Assembly: GCA_036245525.1 (NCBI GenBank)
Contig: BTPG01000006.1
Coordinates: forward strand, 88,836,535-88,900,534
Direction of reading: 5' to 3'
DNA length: 64,000 bases
Source: Semisulcospira habei
Taxonomy: Eukaryota; Mollusca; Gastropoda; Semisulcospiridae
The notes beneath the pieces are model-generated. The model searched no databases, was not told the DNA's origin, and saw nothing but the letters and a program-made list of their open reading frames with translations. The position numbers and the translations under genes are program-made. Below, piece by piece: positions 44,170-54,619 of this stretch; within the stretch, counting starts at the first letter, position 1, and the number at the start of each line of letters is the position of its first letter.

Positions 44170-44581
44170 GTCATATTTAGAGTATTATGTCAGTGTCTGC
44201 GTGGTGACGGAGTTGCCTCTTTTACGTCACCGCCACTGTCTGACTTTCTCTAGAAGTCAATTTTTTTTTTTTAATTTTTTAGTGTTTTAATTCTTTTCTG
44301 AAAAGAAGTATTTTACTAAAGAGGTTGAAAGGATACAAAGCTGGCTAACGAACTCCTCCAATGTCTTTATCCAAACTAGCTATATGCAAAATTTCTTGTA
44401 AATATGACAAAAATTACGGACTCTAATCTGGGTCAACCGACTTCCTATAAACGGTTGTTTATGTCTTTAATGAGACATTCAATTACAATATGCTCGGAGG
44501 CTCTCTTTGCCACCCACTTAAGAAAACATTTCGCCAAGTTTCAAGCTTGTGTGTACAGAAATATCGGAGATTCTCTTGTTT

Positions 44582-44640
44582 ACATATATACGCACACACA
44601 TAAATACGCTCATACATACATACATACATACATACATACG
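44582..44640 (+). repeat. CA/CATA-rich microsatellite
   Basis: The tract CGCACACACATAAATACGC is followed by about six CATA units. Confidence 0.85.
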
Positions 44641-44810
44641 CACATACGGCACTTCGTGCTAAATGTACGTTCAGCAGCGAGGTTAGCGTAACTAGACATG
44701 ACGTATTTTTTATCTTGTTACTTCAATTGTTAGAGGTTTAGCCTGCCCGCCTTTGACATCATGGACATGCTATTAAATTCGCCCCACCGCGACCCGTCCT
44801 AAAAAAAAAA
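44641..44810 (+). repeat. Dispersed repeat Q, copy 1
   Basis: GTAACTAGACATGACGTATT, TATCTTGTTACTTC and GCCCCACCGCGACC correspond in order to GTAACCAGACATGACGTCAT, TCTTGTATTACTTC and CCCCCACCACGATCC at 48718-48845. Confidence 0.5.
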
Positions 44811-44904
44811 ATCTCTTCTATAAATAGAAGGGACTAAAAAGAGCCTATTTTGTAAAAAGAGCCTGATGACGTCTGTGTTTCAGTGGCAAAATCAGGTGCA
44901 TTAA

Positions 44905-44971
44905 AATCCATTTTTAAGCGAGATTTTCAATGTATTGCGTTGAAAATATCGCTTTTCACAAAAATAGACAT
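44905..44971. repeat. Hairpin family O
   Basis: AATCCATTTTTAAGCGAGAT plus TTTCAA faces TTGAAAATATCGCTTTTCAC plus AAAAATAGACAT. Confidence 0.68.
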
Positions 44972-45104
44972 ACTGTCTTTTGCTATAGACGTGCAACCAA
45001 CAATGAAGAAACGCGATTTGGAAGAACACACATTTAACTGTTTTGTGGTTATTGTATTTTTCTTACTTTGCGCGAGCCTTCCTTTGTTGGTTAATTGTCC
45101 GCAT

Positions 45105-45192
45105 CCCAGTAAGCAAAGAACTCCCGGGCTGATGTCGGCCGCAGAGGGCCCGTGCACAGCCAAAGTCGGCCTGACTGCTTTGCATACTGGGA
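45105..45192. repeat. Hairpin family F
   Basis: CCCAGTAAGCAAAGAACT and GCTTTGCATACTGGG are the shared family ends. The inner stem GGGCTGATGTCGGCCG / AAGTCGGCCTG is less regular. Confidence 0.65.
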
Positions 45193-45307
45193 ATTTGTTC
45201 GCGCTTGGCGGTCACCTTACTGGTCTGAATGGCGTTTAATTACTGATGTGATTTACGTAGAAATTACAGTTTTGTGCTTATGCTGCAGTGCATGCTGTGC
45301 TGAATAC

Positions 45308-45490
45308 GTAACCCGTTTAGTGCCAACTGACGCAGACTGTGTTTCTGAAATCTTCGTTAATTCAACACCAAAAATACCCAAGATGTTCCAGAACATGGAT
45401 TCCAAGTGGTGTCAGCAAGAGGCAATTTCGGGGGCTCATGAGAACTATACCTCTTGCAGTTGGGTGGTGTACATTTTCTCAGCAAAACAA
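45308..45490. repeat. TTAA-A element with shortened core
   Basis: The left flank (GTAACCCGTTTAGTGCC, TTCGTTAATTC, GAACATGGATTC) matches the element at 489. The core (45415-45457) has lost most of one arm: GCAAGAGGCAATTTCGGGGG runs straight into CTCATGAGAACTATACCTC. Confidence 0.72.
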
Positions 45491-45646
45491 GGCATGTATT
45501 ACTATACTGGAACTGAAACTTACTTGGCTAATGTCAACCTACTTTACTTTGTGATCTTCCTAAAATATTAGCACTGACAGTCTCCCCTTTTCTTTTCATT
45601 TCTACCGGCATTGTTCTTACTACATAATCTGTGCGACATTTTGTAC

Positions 45647-45760
45647 TTAACCTTTGGCTGTCGGTACCGGTTTTTATCCCACGATGACTCCTGCAGGAAT
45701 CCTCGCGACAACAACAACAACAACAACAACAAACCCCGCTACCGGCAGCCAAAGGGTTAA
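45647..45760. repeat. TTAA-D hairpin with (CAA)n in one arm, TTAA on both ends
   Basis: TTAACCTTTGGCTGTCGGTA faces CCGGCAGCCAAAGGGTTAA. A (CAA) tract at 45708-45731 interrupts the right arm. Confidence 0.85.
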
Positions 45761-46158
45761 TATAGCGACCGATGAATAAGTCGTCGAATGACCGCACTGT
45801 TTAGCTGGCGAGCGTCGATACGGTTAGACAAGCTGTTTTCACTGCTGTCGAATCAGTTTTCTCGTCACTGGAACAAAACACATTGTTCTCGCCTACAAAG
45901 GATCGTTATCGCGCGGAGTACGGGTCACGTGATCGTGGGATATAGCCCAGACAGCAGCTGCAGCACCACACGTGTTTTGTGGAGAGCTGTTTGTGTTTTG
46001 GTCGGTGATGCTGGACTTAAAACGGTAGTAGAAAGACTGACTTGCAAAACAAAGAAATAAAATACAGCTTCACAGCTTGACTCACTCGAAATGTGCAGCA
46101 CTCGGATACGCGGCAGAAAGCAGCGTCTCCGAATGCAGCGCGTCTCGACTGTGTTAAA
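45761..46158. other. No recognisable feature
   Basis: I see no gene or repeat in this stretch. Confidence 0.45.
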
Positions 46159-46375
46159 TTAACCCCTCGACTGACGAGAAAACGTGAAAGCGATCTAACT
46201 GCAAGAGGCATAGACCCTCATGAGCCCCCGTAACTGCGGGGGCTCATGAGGATTTACTGCCTCTTGCTGAGACCACTTTGTCTACAAGTTATGAAGACAG
46301 AGGTGGCTTTTGGTCGTTCAGTGAACACATATTTCACAAACAAAATCTTCGTTCTTTGGCAGGGAAGGGGTGAAC
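46159..46375. repeat. TTAA-A hairpin element
   Basis: The element runs from TTAACCCCTCGACTGACGAG to GGCAGGGAAGGGGTGAA, with core 46201-46267. The right flank GGCTTTTGGTCGTTCAGTG..CACATATTTCA is shared with 35130. Confidence 0.83.
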
Positions 46376-46813
46376 CAGATAACAATCAGGAAGATAACAA
46401 ACAAATAAACATTCGCTTGTTTGTTGTTTGTTGTTTTGTTGGGGTTTTTGGGGTGGGTTTCTTTTTTTGTTTTGCGTTTTACTAAATTGCGTCTCTACAA
46501 TTTGTTTCCAGTCACTCCTTGTCCACTGTTTTTTTTTCTCTTTACATTGAGACCTCTTGAACGGCAATATCAGTGATTTTAAAGCAACACAAAAACTAAA
46601 TTTCTTCCCCTCCCCCAAACCGAACGTTCCCAATGAAATCAGCGCCCATTGCTTGGAGCTATTCATGCGCCTTTCTCTTTCAATGTCATCTGCGGGATAT
46701 GGATCGACAGCGACTTCTCACGAGTAGTGCCTGACTAGCAAGGCACGTTTTAAAATCAGCGCCCAAAGCTGGTTCCAAGCTATGCCTGAGCTTTTCTCTT
46801 CCGCTGTCAGCTG
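46376..46813. other. No gene; scraps of TTAA-C
   Basis: GGATATGGATCGACAGCGAC and AGTAGTGCCTGACTAGCAAG (46695-46745) resemble one decayed TTAA-C arm. The rest is unplaced. Confidence 0.4.
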
Positions 46814-46924
46814 CGAGAGATGTATCGACCGTGGAAGCTCAACGGTAGTGCTGGATTAGCTTGGCGCCTAAAGCGCGAAGCTAATCCAGCAGTACCGTTG
46901 AGCTTCCAAGGTCGATCTGTCTCC
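46814..46924. repeat. TTAA-C core, highly derived but still paired
   Basis: The left arm has TGGAAGCTCAACGGTAGTGC and TGGATTAGC. The right arm has the matching GCTAATCCAGCAGTACCGTT and GAGCTTCCA. At least five positions differ from the family consensus in both arms together. Confidence 0.82.
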
Positions 46925-47432
46925 CATAGCACGTGCACAGTTGTTAGCTTAGGTAATGACTGTAAACTGAATGTGTTCTGCGCGCGGCCATTCAGGCAAT
47001 ACCTGTGAGTTGTCACGGTCTGTCCACGGTCTCCCACGACCTGAATTTTTATTTAGCTAGCGATTCAGTAATCTGTGTAGGAGATGTAAATATTTTTGTC
47101 GAGTAATTTCATGGGTGTAGCTACAGGCAGATCGGGCCCATTGTCCCGCAATTTCATTTGGACAAATTGTAAGCGACCTGAATGAGAATCTCGCTTCAAT
47201 TTTTTCGGACTAAGGTAGCATAGCAAATAAGGTGGGTGTGTACAGACAATATAGGCATTGGAACTTAATAGAGAATGGGTATGGTTAACTGAAAAACGTC
47301 CGGAAGTCAAACGGAAAGTCTGCTTGGAATAGATGAGAAAAAATAATGTTTAAGCATTGAAAATAAAATCACTTTAAAGTTCTGAATGACATGAATGCAC
47401 TGACATCACAAAGCATCAGTCCGAATAGCATC
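46925..47432. other. No recognisable feature
   Basis: I see no gene or repeat in this stretch. Confidence 0.45.
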
Positions 47433-47735
47433 TTAACCCTTTGGCTATCGATGGCGCTTTTTGTCGAGTGATTCCTACAGGAATCACCTTGATAAAAAGA
47501 CGCATCGACAGCCAACGGGTTAAGCCCAAAAGTGACTTCCCTCAGTCTGTAAAGATGCAATGGTATCATATCTCAGTTGGAATAACACCATAACTTTTGG
47601 CTGTCTATAGCGCTTTTTGTCGAGGTGATTCCTGTAGGAATCACCTCGACAAAAATTGCTATCGACAGCCAAAGGGTTAAACCCAAAAGTGACTTCCCTC
47701 AGTCTGCAAAGATGCAATGGTGTTAAACTTTGTCA
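47433..47735. repeat. Two TTAA-D hairpins in tandem
   Basis: Hairpins at 47433-47523 (TTAACCCTTTGGCTATCG) and 47591-47680 (CTTTTGGCTGTCTATAGCG) are each followed by CCCAAAAGTGACTTCCCTCA and AAGATGCAATGGT. The hairpin plus 60-bp flank was therefore duplicated as a unit. The second hairpin is the better paired. Confidence 0.87.
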
Positions 47736-48180
47736 GCAGGAGGCGAAAATTCTCACGATGGATATTCATGAGCGACTGCTTCTCTTCGCTATCTTTTCTC
47801 CTTTGTCTCATTCTTTTCTTTTTCCCGCCCCCTGTTGCTGCGCAAGAATGGCATGTTCATAAAAGTCCATGTTCTGTTAGATAAGGCATGGTGAATTGTG
47901 TCCTGAGGTGTGTAAGGTTTACCTTGAGGTTGACATAGGAAGGCGGTCACTGCAAATTAGTATCCATTGAGCTTTAGGTATTCGGGCCGACTCTGGCCCT
48001 GAAGACATTTACTGCGGCTTGTTGCGGGGCAGGTCCGCTTGAACTGCTTGAAGAGGAAAAATTGCTAGACCCGCCCGAAACACTGCTGCTTCAGAAGCAA
48101 TGAAAGCGAGCCGAATATGCTATTAAAACTGAACCCAACATTCCATCAATCGCCATTGCGAATGTTCAACTATATAAGTA
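47736..48180. other. No gene
   Basis: CAGCAGGAGGCGAAAATTCT at 47737 is a possible TTAA-A arm scrap; otherwise featureless. Confidence 0.4.
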
Positions 48181-48189
48181 TATATATTT

Positions 48190-48268
48190 AGTTGCCCAGG
48201 AAGGTGGTGGTGTTTTTTTTTTGTTTGTTTTTTTTTATTTTTTTTTTTATTTTTTTTTATTTTTTTAC
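48190..48268 (+). repeat. T-rich tract
   Basis: T runs are separated by single G or A bases. Confidence 0.9.
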
Positions 48269-48307
48269 GGCGATAAAGGATGGGTTGGGTTCACTGAAAG
48301 TACAGTA

Positions 48308-48521
48308 TTAACTCATTCAGCCCGACGGCCATATTTCCCAAATTTTGGAGGAGTCATCTAATGACTATGCACCAGTTGCAGGAGCTGGATCGACCATGAT
48401 AATTCAAGGGCAGTGCCAGATTAGCTTGGCACCGACAGGCGCCAAGCTAATCTGGCACTACCCTTGAATAATCATGATCGACCCATCTCCTGCTGTAGTG
48501 CGTCAGGTCTGAATGGGTTAA
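48308..48521. repeat. TTAA-C hairpin element, full length
   Basis: The element runs from TTAACTCATTCAGCCCGACG to GGTCTGAATGGGTTAA. The arms show independent single changes (GGGCAGTG on the left only). Confidence 0.9.
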
Positions 48522-48639
48522 AGATACCATTTTTGGCATGTTCGGCCGGCGCGCTTTATGTGTATGATTTCCTCAGTTTGTTACTTTCGTAAGTTGTTAC
48601 TATTGTAAGTAATAGATATTACTATAGATATTATTATAG

Positions 48640-48850
48640 ATATTGTATACTGAAATCCGCCGTTCGCAGTATATATGCACACACAGCTTAGCTCGGAAAC
48701 TGCGTTGTACGCGGGCGGTGTAACCAGACATGACGTCATATTTTTCTTGTATTACTTCTGTCGCGAGAGCATGACGCCTGTTCTCTTTTGGCGTCACTGG
48801 CATGAAAATATTTGTTATTGAAAGCACCCCCACCACGATCCACCTGAATA
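48640..48850 (+). repeat. Dispersed repeat Q, copy 2
   Basis: Related to 44641-44810. TGACGTCATATTTTTCTTGT and TGACGCC..GGCGTCA may form a loose stem. Confidence 0.5.
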
Positions 48851-48892
48851 GCTAGCCTATTGTCCGTAGGCTAGACTAAAAAAAGGTAAGGT

Positions 48893-48948
48893 TAACGCTT
48901 TGGCTGTTTGTAGCGGAAAAAAAAACTACGGACAGCCAAAGGGTTAGC
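48893..48948. repeat. TTAA-D hairpin, minimal
   Basis: TTAACGCTTTGGCTGTTTGT pairs with ACGGACAGCCAAAGGGTTA. The TTTTTGTCG inner stem is lost and replaced by nine A. Confidence 0.8.
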
Positions 48949-49020
48949 AAAAAAAGTCAAACACATATACATTAAAGAGGCTGATTTTCAACATATGTGA
49001 TAAATGAGTACACTACAGAT

Positions 49021-49149
<129 letters not shown>

Positions 49150-49160
49150 GAGTGTGTGTA

Positions 49161-49375
49161 TTAACACATTCTACCCCAGGACCGAAATCCCCAAATTTTG
49201 AAGTTGCCCTCTGAAAGACTGTATTACAATTCTAGAGACAGATCGCGCGTGATAGTTCAAGGGTGGTGCGAGAATAGCTTGGCGACTATGGGCGCCAAGC
49301 TATTCTCGCACCACCCTTGAACTATCATGCTCGATCCTTGTCTTGCTGTGGTGTGTCGGGGCTGAGTGAGTTTAA
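49161..49375. repeat. TTAA-B hairpin element, full length
   Basis: TTAACACATTCTACCCCAGG opens it and GGCTGAGTGAGTTTAA closes it. Both arms carry GGTGCGAGAAT (usual GGTGCCAGAAT). Core 49241-49335. Confidence 0.9.
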
Positions 49376-49947
49376 GCGACACACTGACTCGAGGCAGTAA
49401 AAGGTTATACTTAGCAGTATCTCCTGTGTAAATGTTCTCAGTGTGTCTTTCACTAATGCCTGACAAAAGGACTAAATGTAATAAAATGTAGTAAAAATGA
49501 AAAAAAAAATCTGTTCTTCTTCTCGAGTCCTTTGTACACAGGAGACTTACTTCCGTTAAACTCAAATGGTCAATGGAAAACTTCTGTTACATGTCACACG
49601 AATCGTAAAAAGAAGTGTATAAAAGTCTTCTTTGGAGCAAGACAACATTGATCACCTATTTTTTCCGGCGAATATTAGCAATCACAGCCGTCCATGGAGC
49701 AGATCGCTTTAATTGTGCCTGCAGACCCGTGGGTGTCGGTTTTCAAATCGGTATCCGTTACGATGTTTGTCGATCGCAATCGGTTGTTAGGAATCGTATC
49801 GTGATAGTTCCGTCTCAGGCACCCACGATACTTCCCTCCGGTGGAGAAACAAAAATGTGGTTCCGTTTACGCCGAACGACTCTCCAAAACGAACGCGAGC
49901 AAAGACACGGCGAACAAGCAGTCAGTGTACCAGAAGCACATCCAACA
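49376..49947. other. No gene
   Basis: ACCCGTGGGTGTCGG (49727) and GGCACCCACGATAC (49818) could pair weakly. A 136-codon frame at 49615 has no motif and runs into a repeat arm. Confidence 0.4.
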
Positions 49948-49982
49948 CTCCCAACATCTCCAAGAGGCATAGACCCTCATCT
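49948..49982 (+). repeat. TTAA-A-like single arm
   Basis: ACTCCCAACATCTCCAAGAG plus GCATAGACCCTCATC matches one extended arm of 43484; the other arm is missing. Confidence 0.65.
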
Positions 49983-50184
49983 CACAGGGGCGCTCCGAAG
50001 AGACGATCACAATACAATTTATTAATTTTCAAGTTGTTGTTTTTTTTAATCAAAATGGACATACACACAAGGATACCATACACTATACTTAGCTTTTGTA
50101 ATTTTTCCATGCGTGTTTCTGTTTTTGTTTGAGATTTTCTTTGCATTTTCACGTTTGAATTTCCCCGTTTTCTTCTGGATTGAA

Positions 50185-50375
50185 CTTCTTTACGGCCGAG
50201 AAAAATTGAACGCACCCAGCTGCAAGAGGGGCTCATGTGGATCTATACCTCTTGTTGCAATCATTCTGTTTCTGTGTTCCTTTGACGGCTGGGGATCTTT
50301 CAGTGTCGTTCAATTTACAATGAATACAAAATACTAAAACTGATTTGCGTTCCACTAGCAGTGAAGGAGTTATGT
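50185..50375. repeat. TTAA-A element with most of one core arm deleted
   Basis: The core reads GCAAGAGGGGCTCATGTGG, then ATCTATACCTCTTGT. The left arm keeps only GCAAGAG. The right flank ends GCAGTGAAGGAGTTA. Confidence 0.7.
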
Positions 50376-51038
50376 CTCTCAGGAGACACCCCCCCCCCCT
50401 CCCCCACCTCCCTCCCCCGTAGTCGCAGGAACCCCGCGACAAATCACACCTCTCGCTCAAAGCACGGGTGTTATGTTAAAAGCTGTTGTCATTATAGGTT
50501 TGCGACTCTGAAGCTTTTAGCAAGGCGAGGCCCGTATCGTGTTGCTGGCATAAATCAGCGGCCCATCAGTTTCAACTCGGATATCGCGCGGGCCGAGTCA
50601 TTGATTAACTAGCTGTATTGAGTAACATTCCACGTGTTATGACGTCGGCGATCATTTGACACCTTGCTTTAACCCCCTCAAATACCAAGATTTCCTAATG
50701 TATTATTACATATGGCAATAAAGTTCTATCATCAAATGCCGGGTAGGCGCTGGAACAACGCCCAGACTGCAAGAGGCAAAAAAAGGCTAGTCGCGGGGGC
50801 TGGTGACTTTCTTTACCTTTTGGTCGACCCTAATTTGTAATTGTATCCAGTGTCTTAGACGAATGGGGTTCTTTGTCTTTGAGTTTACAACGACCCCCCC
50901 CCCCCCCCAACAAAAAAGAAGAAAAGTCTGCGATCATTGACAGCCAAAGGGTTAAAGAAGACATGTATGTAAAAAGATTCTGGTAGTTAAAGCGACCTGC
51001 TACAGACAATGAGGGGAAAATAGTTCGCAACGTGTCCA
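50376..51038. other. No gene; two repeat scraps
   Basis: CTGCAAGAGGC...CGCGGGGGCT (50770-50822) is a worn TTAA-A core. TGACAGCCAAAGGGTTAA (50937-50954) is a lone TTAA-D right end. C runs occur at 50391 and 50896. Confidence 0.5.
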
Positions 51039-51085
51039 TAAACTCATTCGCGGCCAGCCGCATCCAGATGCGCGGCATAAGTTAA
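51039..51085. repeat. TTAA-M hairpin
   Basis: AACTCATTCGCGGCCAGCCG plus CATCCAGATGCGCGG ends in GTTAA. Part of the right arm is missing. Confidence 0.65.
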
Positions 51086-51684
51086 TTTTAGGTTCAACGT
51101 CCGCGATATGAGAGTAAATTTGAATAGGCCTAACGGGCGGATTATGGGTGACAGGAATCAACTATTGCCCATGGAGTACGAACTGAACACTGATCAGTGC
51201 AGGTGTATTGCAACTGTGCCAATTTGTTTTACCCGCGGACCATTCAACGGTCGTAAGAGAACAAGCTCGTCTTTATCCCTGGATAGCGAGCTTAGCTTCT
51301 GGGACCAGGACAGAAAGCACGACCTGGCTGTTCTCTTCGCTCTCTTTAGAAGTATTAGCTCGACGTTTGTAAATACCTAAGCTATTATGGGTCACTGTAA
51401 CGAGGTCTAATTCATGCCGGTGGAGAATGTATCTAGGCTTCTCCGTTTTGCGAGACGAGCCCTCACAACGGCCTAAGGAATGAAATCGAGGCAGAAAAAT
51501 GACTGTCAAGTGTTTGACACGCAAAGACAACAAAGTGTTACGATTGTGGGTGTCTTGTTCTGTGAGAGCATGCATTTGTTAATCGTAGGAAACGATCCGA
51601 TATTTATTTGAGCTATCATGGTTACGTATCACGTACCTTTTCAGTGAGATTCTCTATTGTTCGCGCAGATAGCAGAATTGGTTT
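51086..51684. other. No recognisable feature
   Basis: The frames at 51108 and 51273 lack motifs. This stretch might belong to the LTR-like region that follows, but nothing proves it. Confidence 0.4.
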
Positions 51685-52397
51685 TGTTATGATACGCTAA
51701 GTTTAGTCCGGAAGCTTCTAGCAAAGTCGCACGGAGAATAGCGGTAGTAAAGCTGATCTATTTTTAGTCATAGTTGTTTTCTGTGAGAGTGAAATTTGCG
51801 GCCGTTCTTTGCGTGTTATGAAAGGTCGTGAACGGTCTGTCATACTGTTGTGTGACGTCATTATACACTAGGATTTGGGGCTGAAATGAGCAGTCAAATT
51901 TTTGTAGACTATTGTAGTTATTCTAGAAAGTTCCCTTTTTTATTAATTTTTATAAGTTTCAGTTACGTATTCCGTTCTGATTGGGTGCATTGTGTAAATT
52001 CATTAGAATTTTCTGGAAAGTCGTTTTACTATAAAAGTTGGTGTTAGGAAGCACGTGTGTACATTGTCATGCATTGTCAGTTTATCGTAGGTACATGGCC
52101 CGTATAGGGTGTACATTGTGAGAGACGCAGCGTAACGGTGGTGTACGTTGTGTGAGGAACTTTGTGTCTCCAGTGTTGACATTTGCAGAAGAGACATTGT
52201 ATCAGTGTTGGTGCATTTGGGAATGCATCGTGTGGAGATCGCATCGCTGAATTAAAATATTGTTGGATCTGTTATTCCAGTGTAGCCTACATCCTTAAGC
52301 CACGTGTGACGGGTTGCAGCTGAATGAAGTTTATTTAAAAGAACCTTACGTGCGTGCGTCTGGTGTGTTTATCATACTACGACTCTACCACGTAACA
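51685..52397 (+). mobile_element. Possible solo LTR
   Basis: The region begins TGTTATGATACG and ends CGTAACA, a short imperfect inverted pair. TATAAAAG lies at 52030-52037, and AATTAAA and GTGTGTTTATC lie downstream, giving a promoter-then-polyA layout like a retroviral-type LTR. No 5-bp target duplication, primer-binding site or second LTR is visible. Confidence 0.3.
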
Positions 52398-52428
52398 CAA
52401 AGAAACATGCTGTGAACCCGATCCAAGT

Positions 52429-52489
52429 GCAAGAGACCCTCATGAGTCCCCCTAAGTCGCGCCAGCTCATGAGGGTCTATGCCTCTTGC
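52429..52489. repeat. TTAA-A core
   Basis: GCAAGAGACCCTCATGAGTC faces GCTCATGAGGGTCTATGCCT; the left arm lacks the CATAG block kept on the right. Confidence 0.72.
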
Positions 52490-52691
52490 TGACACCAATT
52501 TGTATCCACTTTCTTTGCTTGGAAAGACGCTGTTTTTTTTGTGTTTTTTTAAATTCAGAAACTCACTGATACTTTTTAATTTTTTTAAATTCAGAAACTC
52601 AGATCAATTTTTGCACATCGAAAGAAAATCTAATGGGCGGAGTGGAGTGCGTATAGGCCTTCCTGAGCGCAGAGGCCAGGAACATGGATTC

Positions 52692-52758
52692 AGCAAGAGG
52701 TATAGATCTTCATGAGTCCCCGCAAATGCGGGGGCTCATGAAGATCTATGCCTATTGC
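52692..52758. repeat. TTAA-A core, CTTCA type
   Basis: GCAAGAGGTATAGATCTTCA pairs with TGAAGATCTATGCCTATTGC. Just upstream, TTTTTTTAAATTCAGAAACT occurs twice in tandem (52547-52606). Confidence 0.8.
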
Positions 52759-52893
52759 AGTTGGGTGGTGATAAAAAAAATTGTTTTTCCCGTACCATGA
52801 CCGAACTGAATTGAAATGAAATGAAATGAACTCAGAAACACAATCTGCGACTGCTGGAAGAAAAGGGATGAAACCTGCTACTTTGTAAACTGA

Positions 52894-53098
52894 TTAACCA
52901 GCTCAGTGCCAAGAAAAGATTTAACACCACCCAAATTCAAAAGGCATAGATCTTCATGAGCCCCCGCAATTGCGGGGGCTCATGAAGATCTATACCTCTT
53001 GCTGGACCCATGTTCCTGACCCAGCGAAGGCTTTATGGTATTGGGTGATCGAAGATTGCAGAAATACAAACTGTATCAACTAGCACTGAACGGGTTAA
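52894..53098. repeat. TTAA-A hairpin element, TTAA on both ends
   Basis: The element runs from TTAACCAGCTCAGTGCC to AGCACTGAACGGGTTAA. The core at 52937-53001 is also of the CTTCA/TGAAG type. Confidence 0.87.
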
Positions 53099-53338
53099 AA
53101 ATATATATATATTTTTTTATCCTTCACGCTGCGCCGGGAAACTCGATCCGGCATTATTGTGCCGTGCAATGAATGGAAACGCGACCTACAAGAATTATCT
53201 CCGACGATGAGCGCAGCGAGAGAAAAAGTTCGAATGTATCGATGTACTAGCTAGGGCGTGTTCGGTTTAGCTGAACAAATAAATATTATTTGCAACGATT
53301 TCCTGGGGAATGGTCTCTCGTCTGGACTCCTCCTATCT

Positions 53339-53405
53339 GCAAATGGCGTAGATTTTCATGGGTCCCTGCAGCCGCAGGGACTCGTAACAATTTACGTCTC
53401 TTGTC
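53339..53405. repeat. TTAA-A core, diverged
   Basis: GCAAATGGCGTAGATTTTCA faces TAACAATTTACGTCTCTTG around CCCTGCAGCCGCAGGG. Confidence 0.62.
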
Positions 53406-53462
53406 GGTCCAGATCGCTGAAGTTATTCTTCAAACTGAGGGTGTTGTTTCCGGTTAAAAGTC

Positions 53463-53687
53463 AGGTTTTGTTTGCAGCGAACGACTCCCGACATCGAACG
53501 AGAGCGAAGTATAGACAACACTCCAAACATCTCTAAGAGGCATAGATCCTCGTGAGCCCTCCGGGCACCTGAGGATCTATGCCTATTGAAGATGTTTGGG
53601 GTGTCATCCCTGCTGGTGCTACAAGCGCGATTTCGCTGTCGTTTGTTGTCGGTAGTCGTTCGATACAAACGAAACCTCACAAATAGC
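53463..53687. repeat. Foldback with about 100-bp arms built around a TTAA-A-like core
   Basis: AGGTTTTGTTTGCAGCGAAC, GACAACACTCCAAACATCTC and GCATAGATCCTCGTGAGCC face GCACCTGAGGATCTATGCCT, GATGTTTGGGGTGTC and GTTCGATACAAACGAAACCT. The outer 60 bp per arm is absent from other copies except 49860-49960. Confidence 0.78.
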
Positions 53688-53841
53688 TGTAAAGCGACCT
53701 AGTCTAAGGCGGCCTGTGACTGCTAAAATCTGCCAATACACAACGGGTTCTCAATGTTGTCAGCTCAGACTTTCTACCCTTCTTTTCACAATCCATCTGA
53801 GAAGGCACACGTAGCACACTGCTGCTTGTGCGCATCCGGGA

Positions 53842-53917
53842 AACTCTCCGGCGCACCAAGGAGTGGGACAGCAGAAAAGAACTCTCCGGCGCACAAAGGA
53901 GTAGGACAGCAGAACAG
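53842..53917 (+). repeat. 38-bp tandem duplication
   Basis: AACTCTCCGGCGCACCAAGG plus AGTGGGACAGCAGAAAAG is repeated once with three changes. Confidence 0.85.
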
Positions 53918-53934
53918 CCTTTCATTTTACAACA

Positions 53935-54148
53935 TTAAATCATTCAGCCCGACGCACGTATTTCCCAAATTCTGGAGGCGTCATTTAACGAATATGCACC
54001 TGTTGCAGGAGATGGATCGACCATGATAATTCAAGGGTAGTGCCCGATTAGCTTGGCGCCGACAGGCGCCAAGCTAATCGGGCACTATCCTTGAATTATC
54101 ATGGTCGACCCATCTCCTGCTGTAGTGCGTCAGGGCTGAATGGGTTAA
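53935..54148. repeat. TTAA-C hairpin element, full length
   Basis: The element runs from TTAAATCATTCAGCCCGACG to CAGGGCTGAATGGGTTAA. Both arms carry GTGCCCGATTAGC (usual GTGCCAGATTAGC). Confidence 0.9.
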
Positions 54149-54174
54149 AACTTTATAATGAAACAAAAGTAAGT

Positions 54175-54243
54175 TAGTTATTTAGTTAGTTAGTTAGTTA
54201 GTTAAGGAGTTGAGTAGTTAGGTAGTTGGTTAGGTAGTTAGTT
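54175..54243 (+). repeat. (GTTA)n microsatellite, degenerate
   Basis: The tract uses the same GTTA/GTTG units as 2260-2580 but is far shorter. Confidence 0.85.
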
Positions 54244-54387
54244 CTGCAATATTGTCAGACGTAACACTGAATACAAATTTTGTGAACTATTAAATCGTTG
54301 TTGTCTGGAGAAGAGAGTATTGTAGAGAAGGCCGCTTTAAGAGAAATGTCAGTCTTGGGTGCAGTCACACGCCTTGCTCTCCTATGT

Positions 54388-54458
54388 ACAGGAGACATAG
54401 GGAGATACTCATGGGCACTTGAATTCGCAAGGGGCTCATGAGAATATATGCCTGTTGT
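54388..54458. repeat. TTAA-A core, diverged
   Basis: ACAGGAGACATAGGGAGATA faces TGAGAATATATGCCTGTTG. Confidence 0.5.
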
Positions 54459-54551
54459 TTTTTTTTTAAATACCAAATTTGTCTTCAAGGGTACCGCAAA
54501 GTAATGGTGTTATTCCATAACGTCACACCAATAAGAGGTATACAATCCATT

Positions 54552-54619
54552 TGCAAGAGACATAGATTCGCATGAGCCCCTGCGAATGCAGGGGCTCATG
54601 AGAATCTATGCCTCTTGTT
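54552..54619. repeat. TTAA-A core, ATTCGCA variant
   Basis: GCAAGAGACATAGATTCGCA pairs with TGAGAATCTATGCCTCTTG around CCCCTGCGAATGCAGGGG. Confidence 0.8.
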
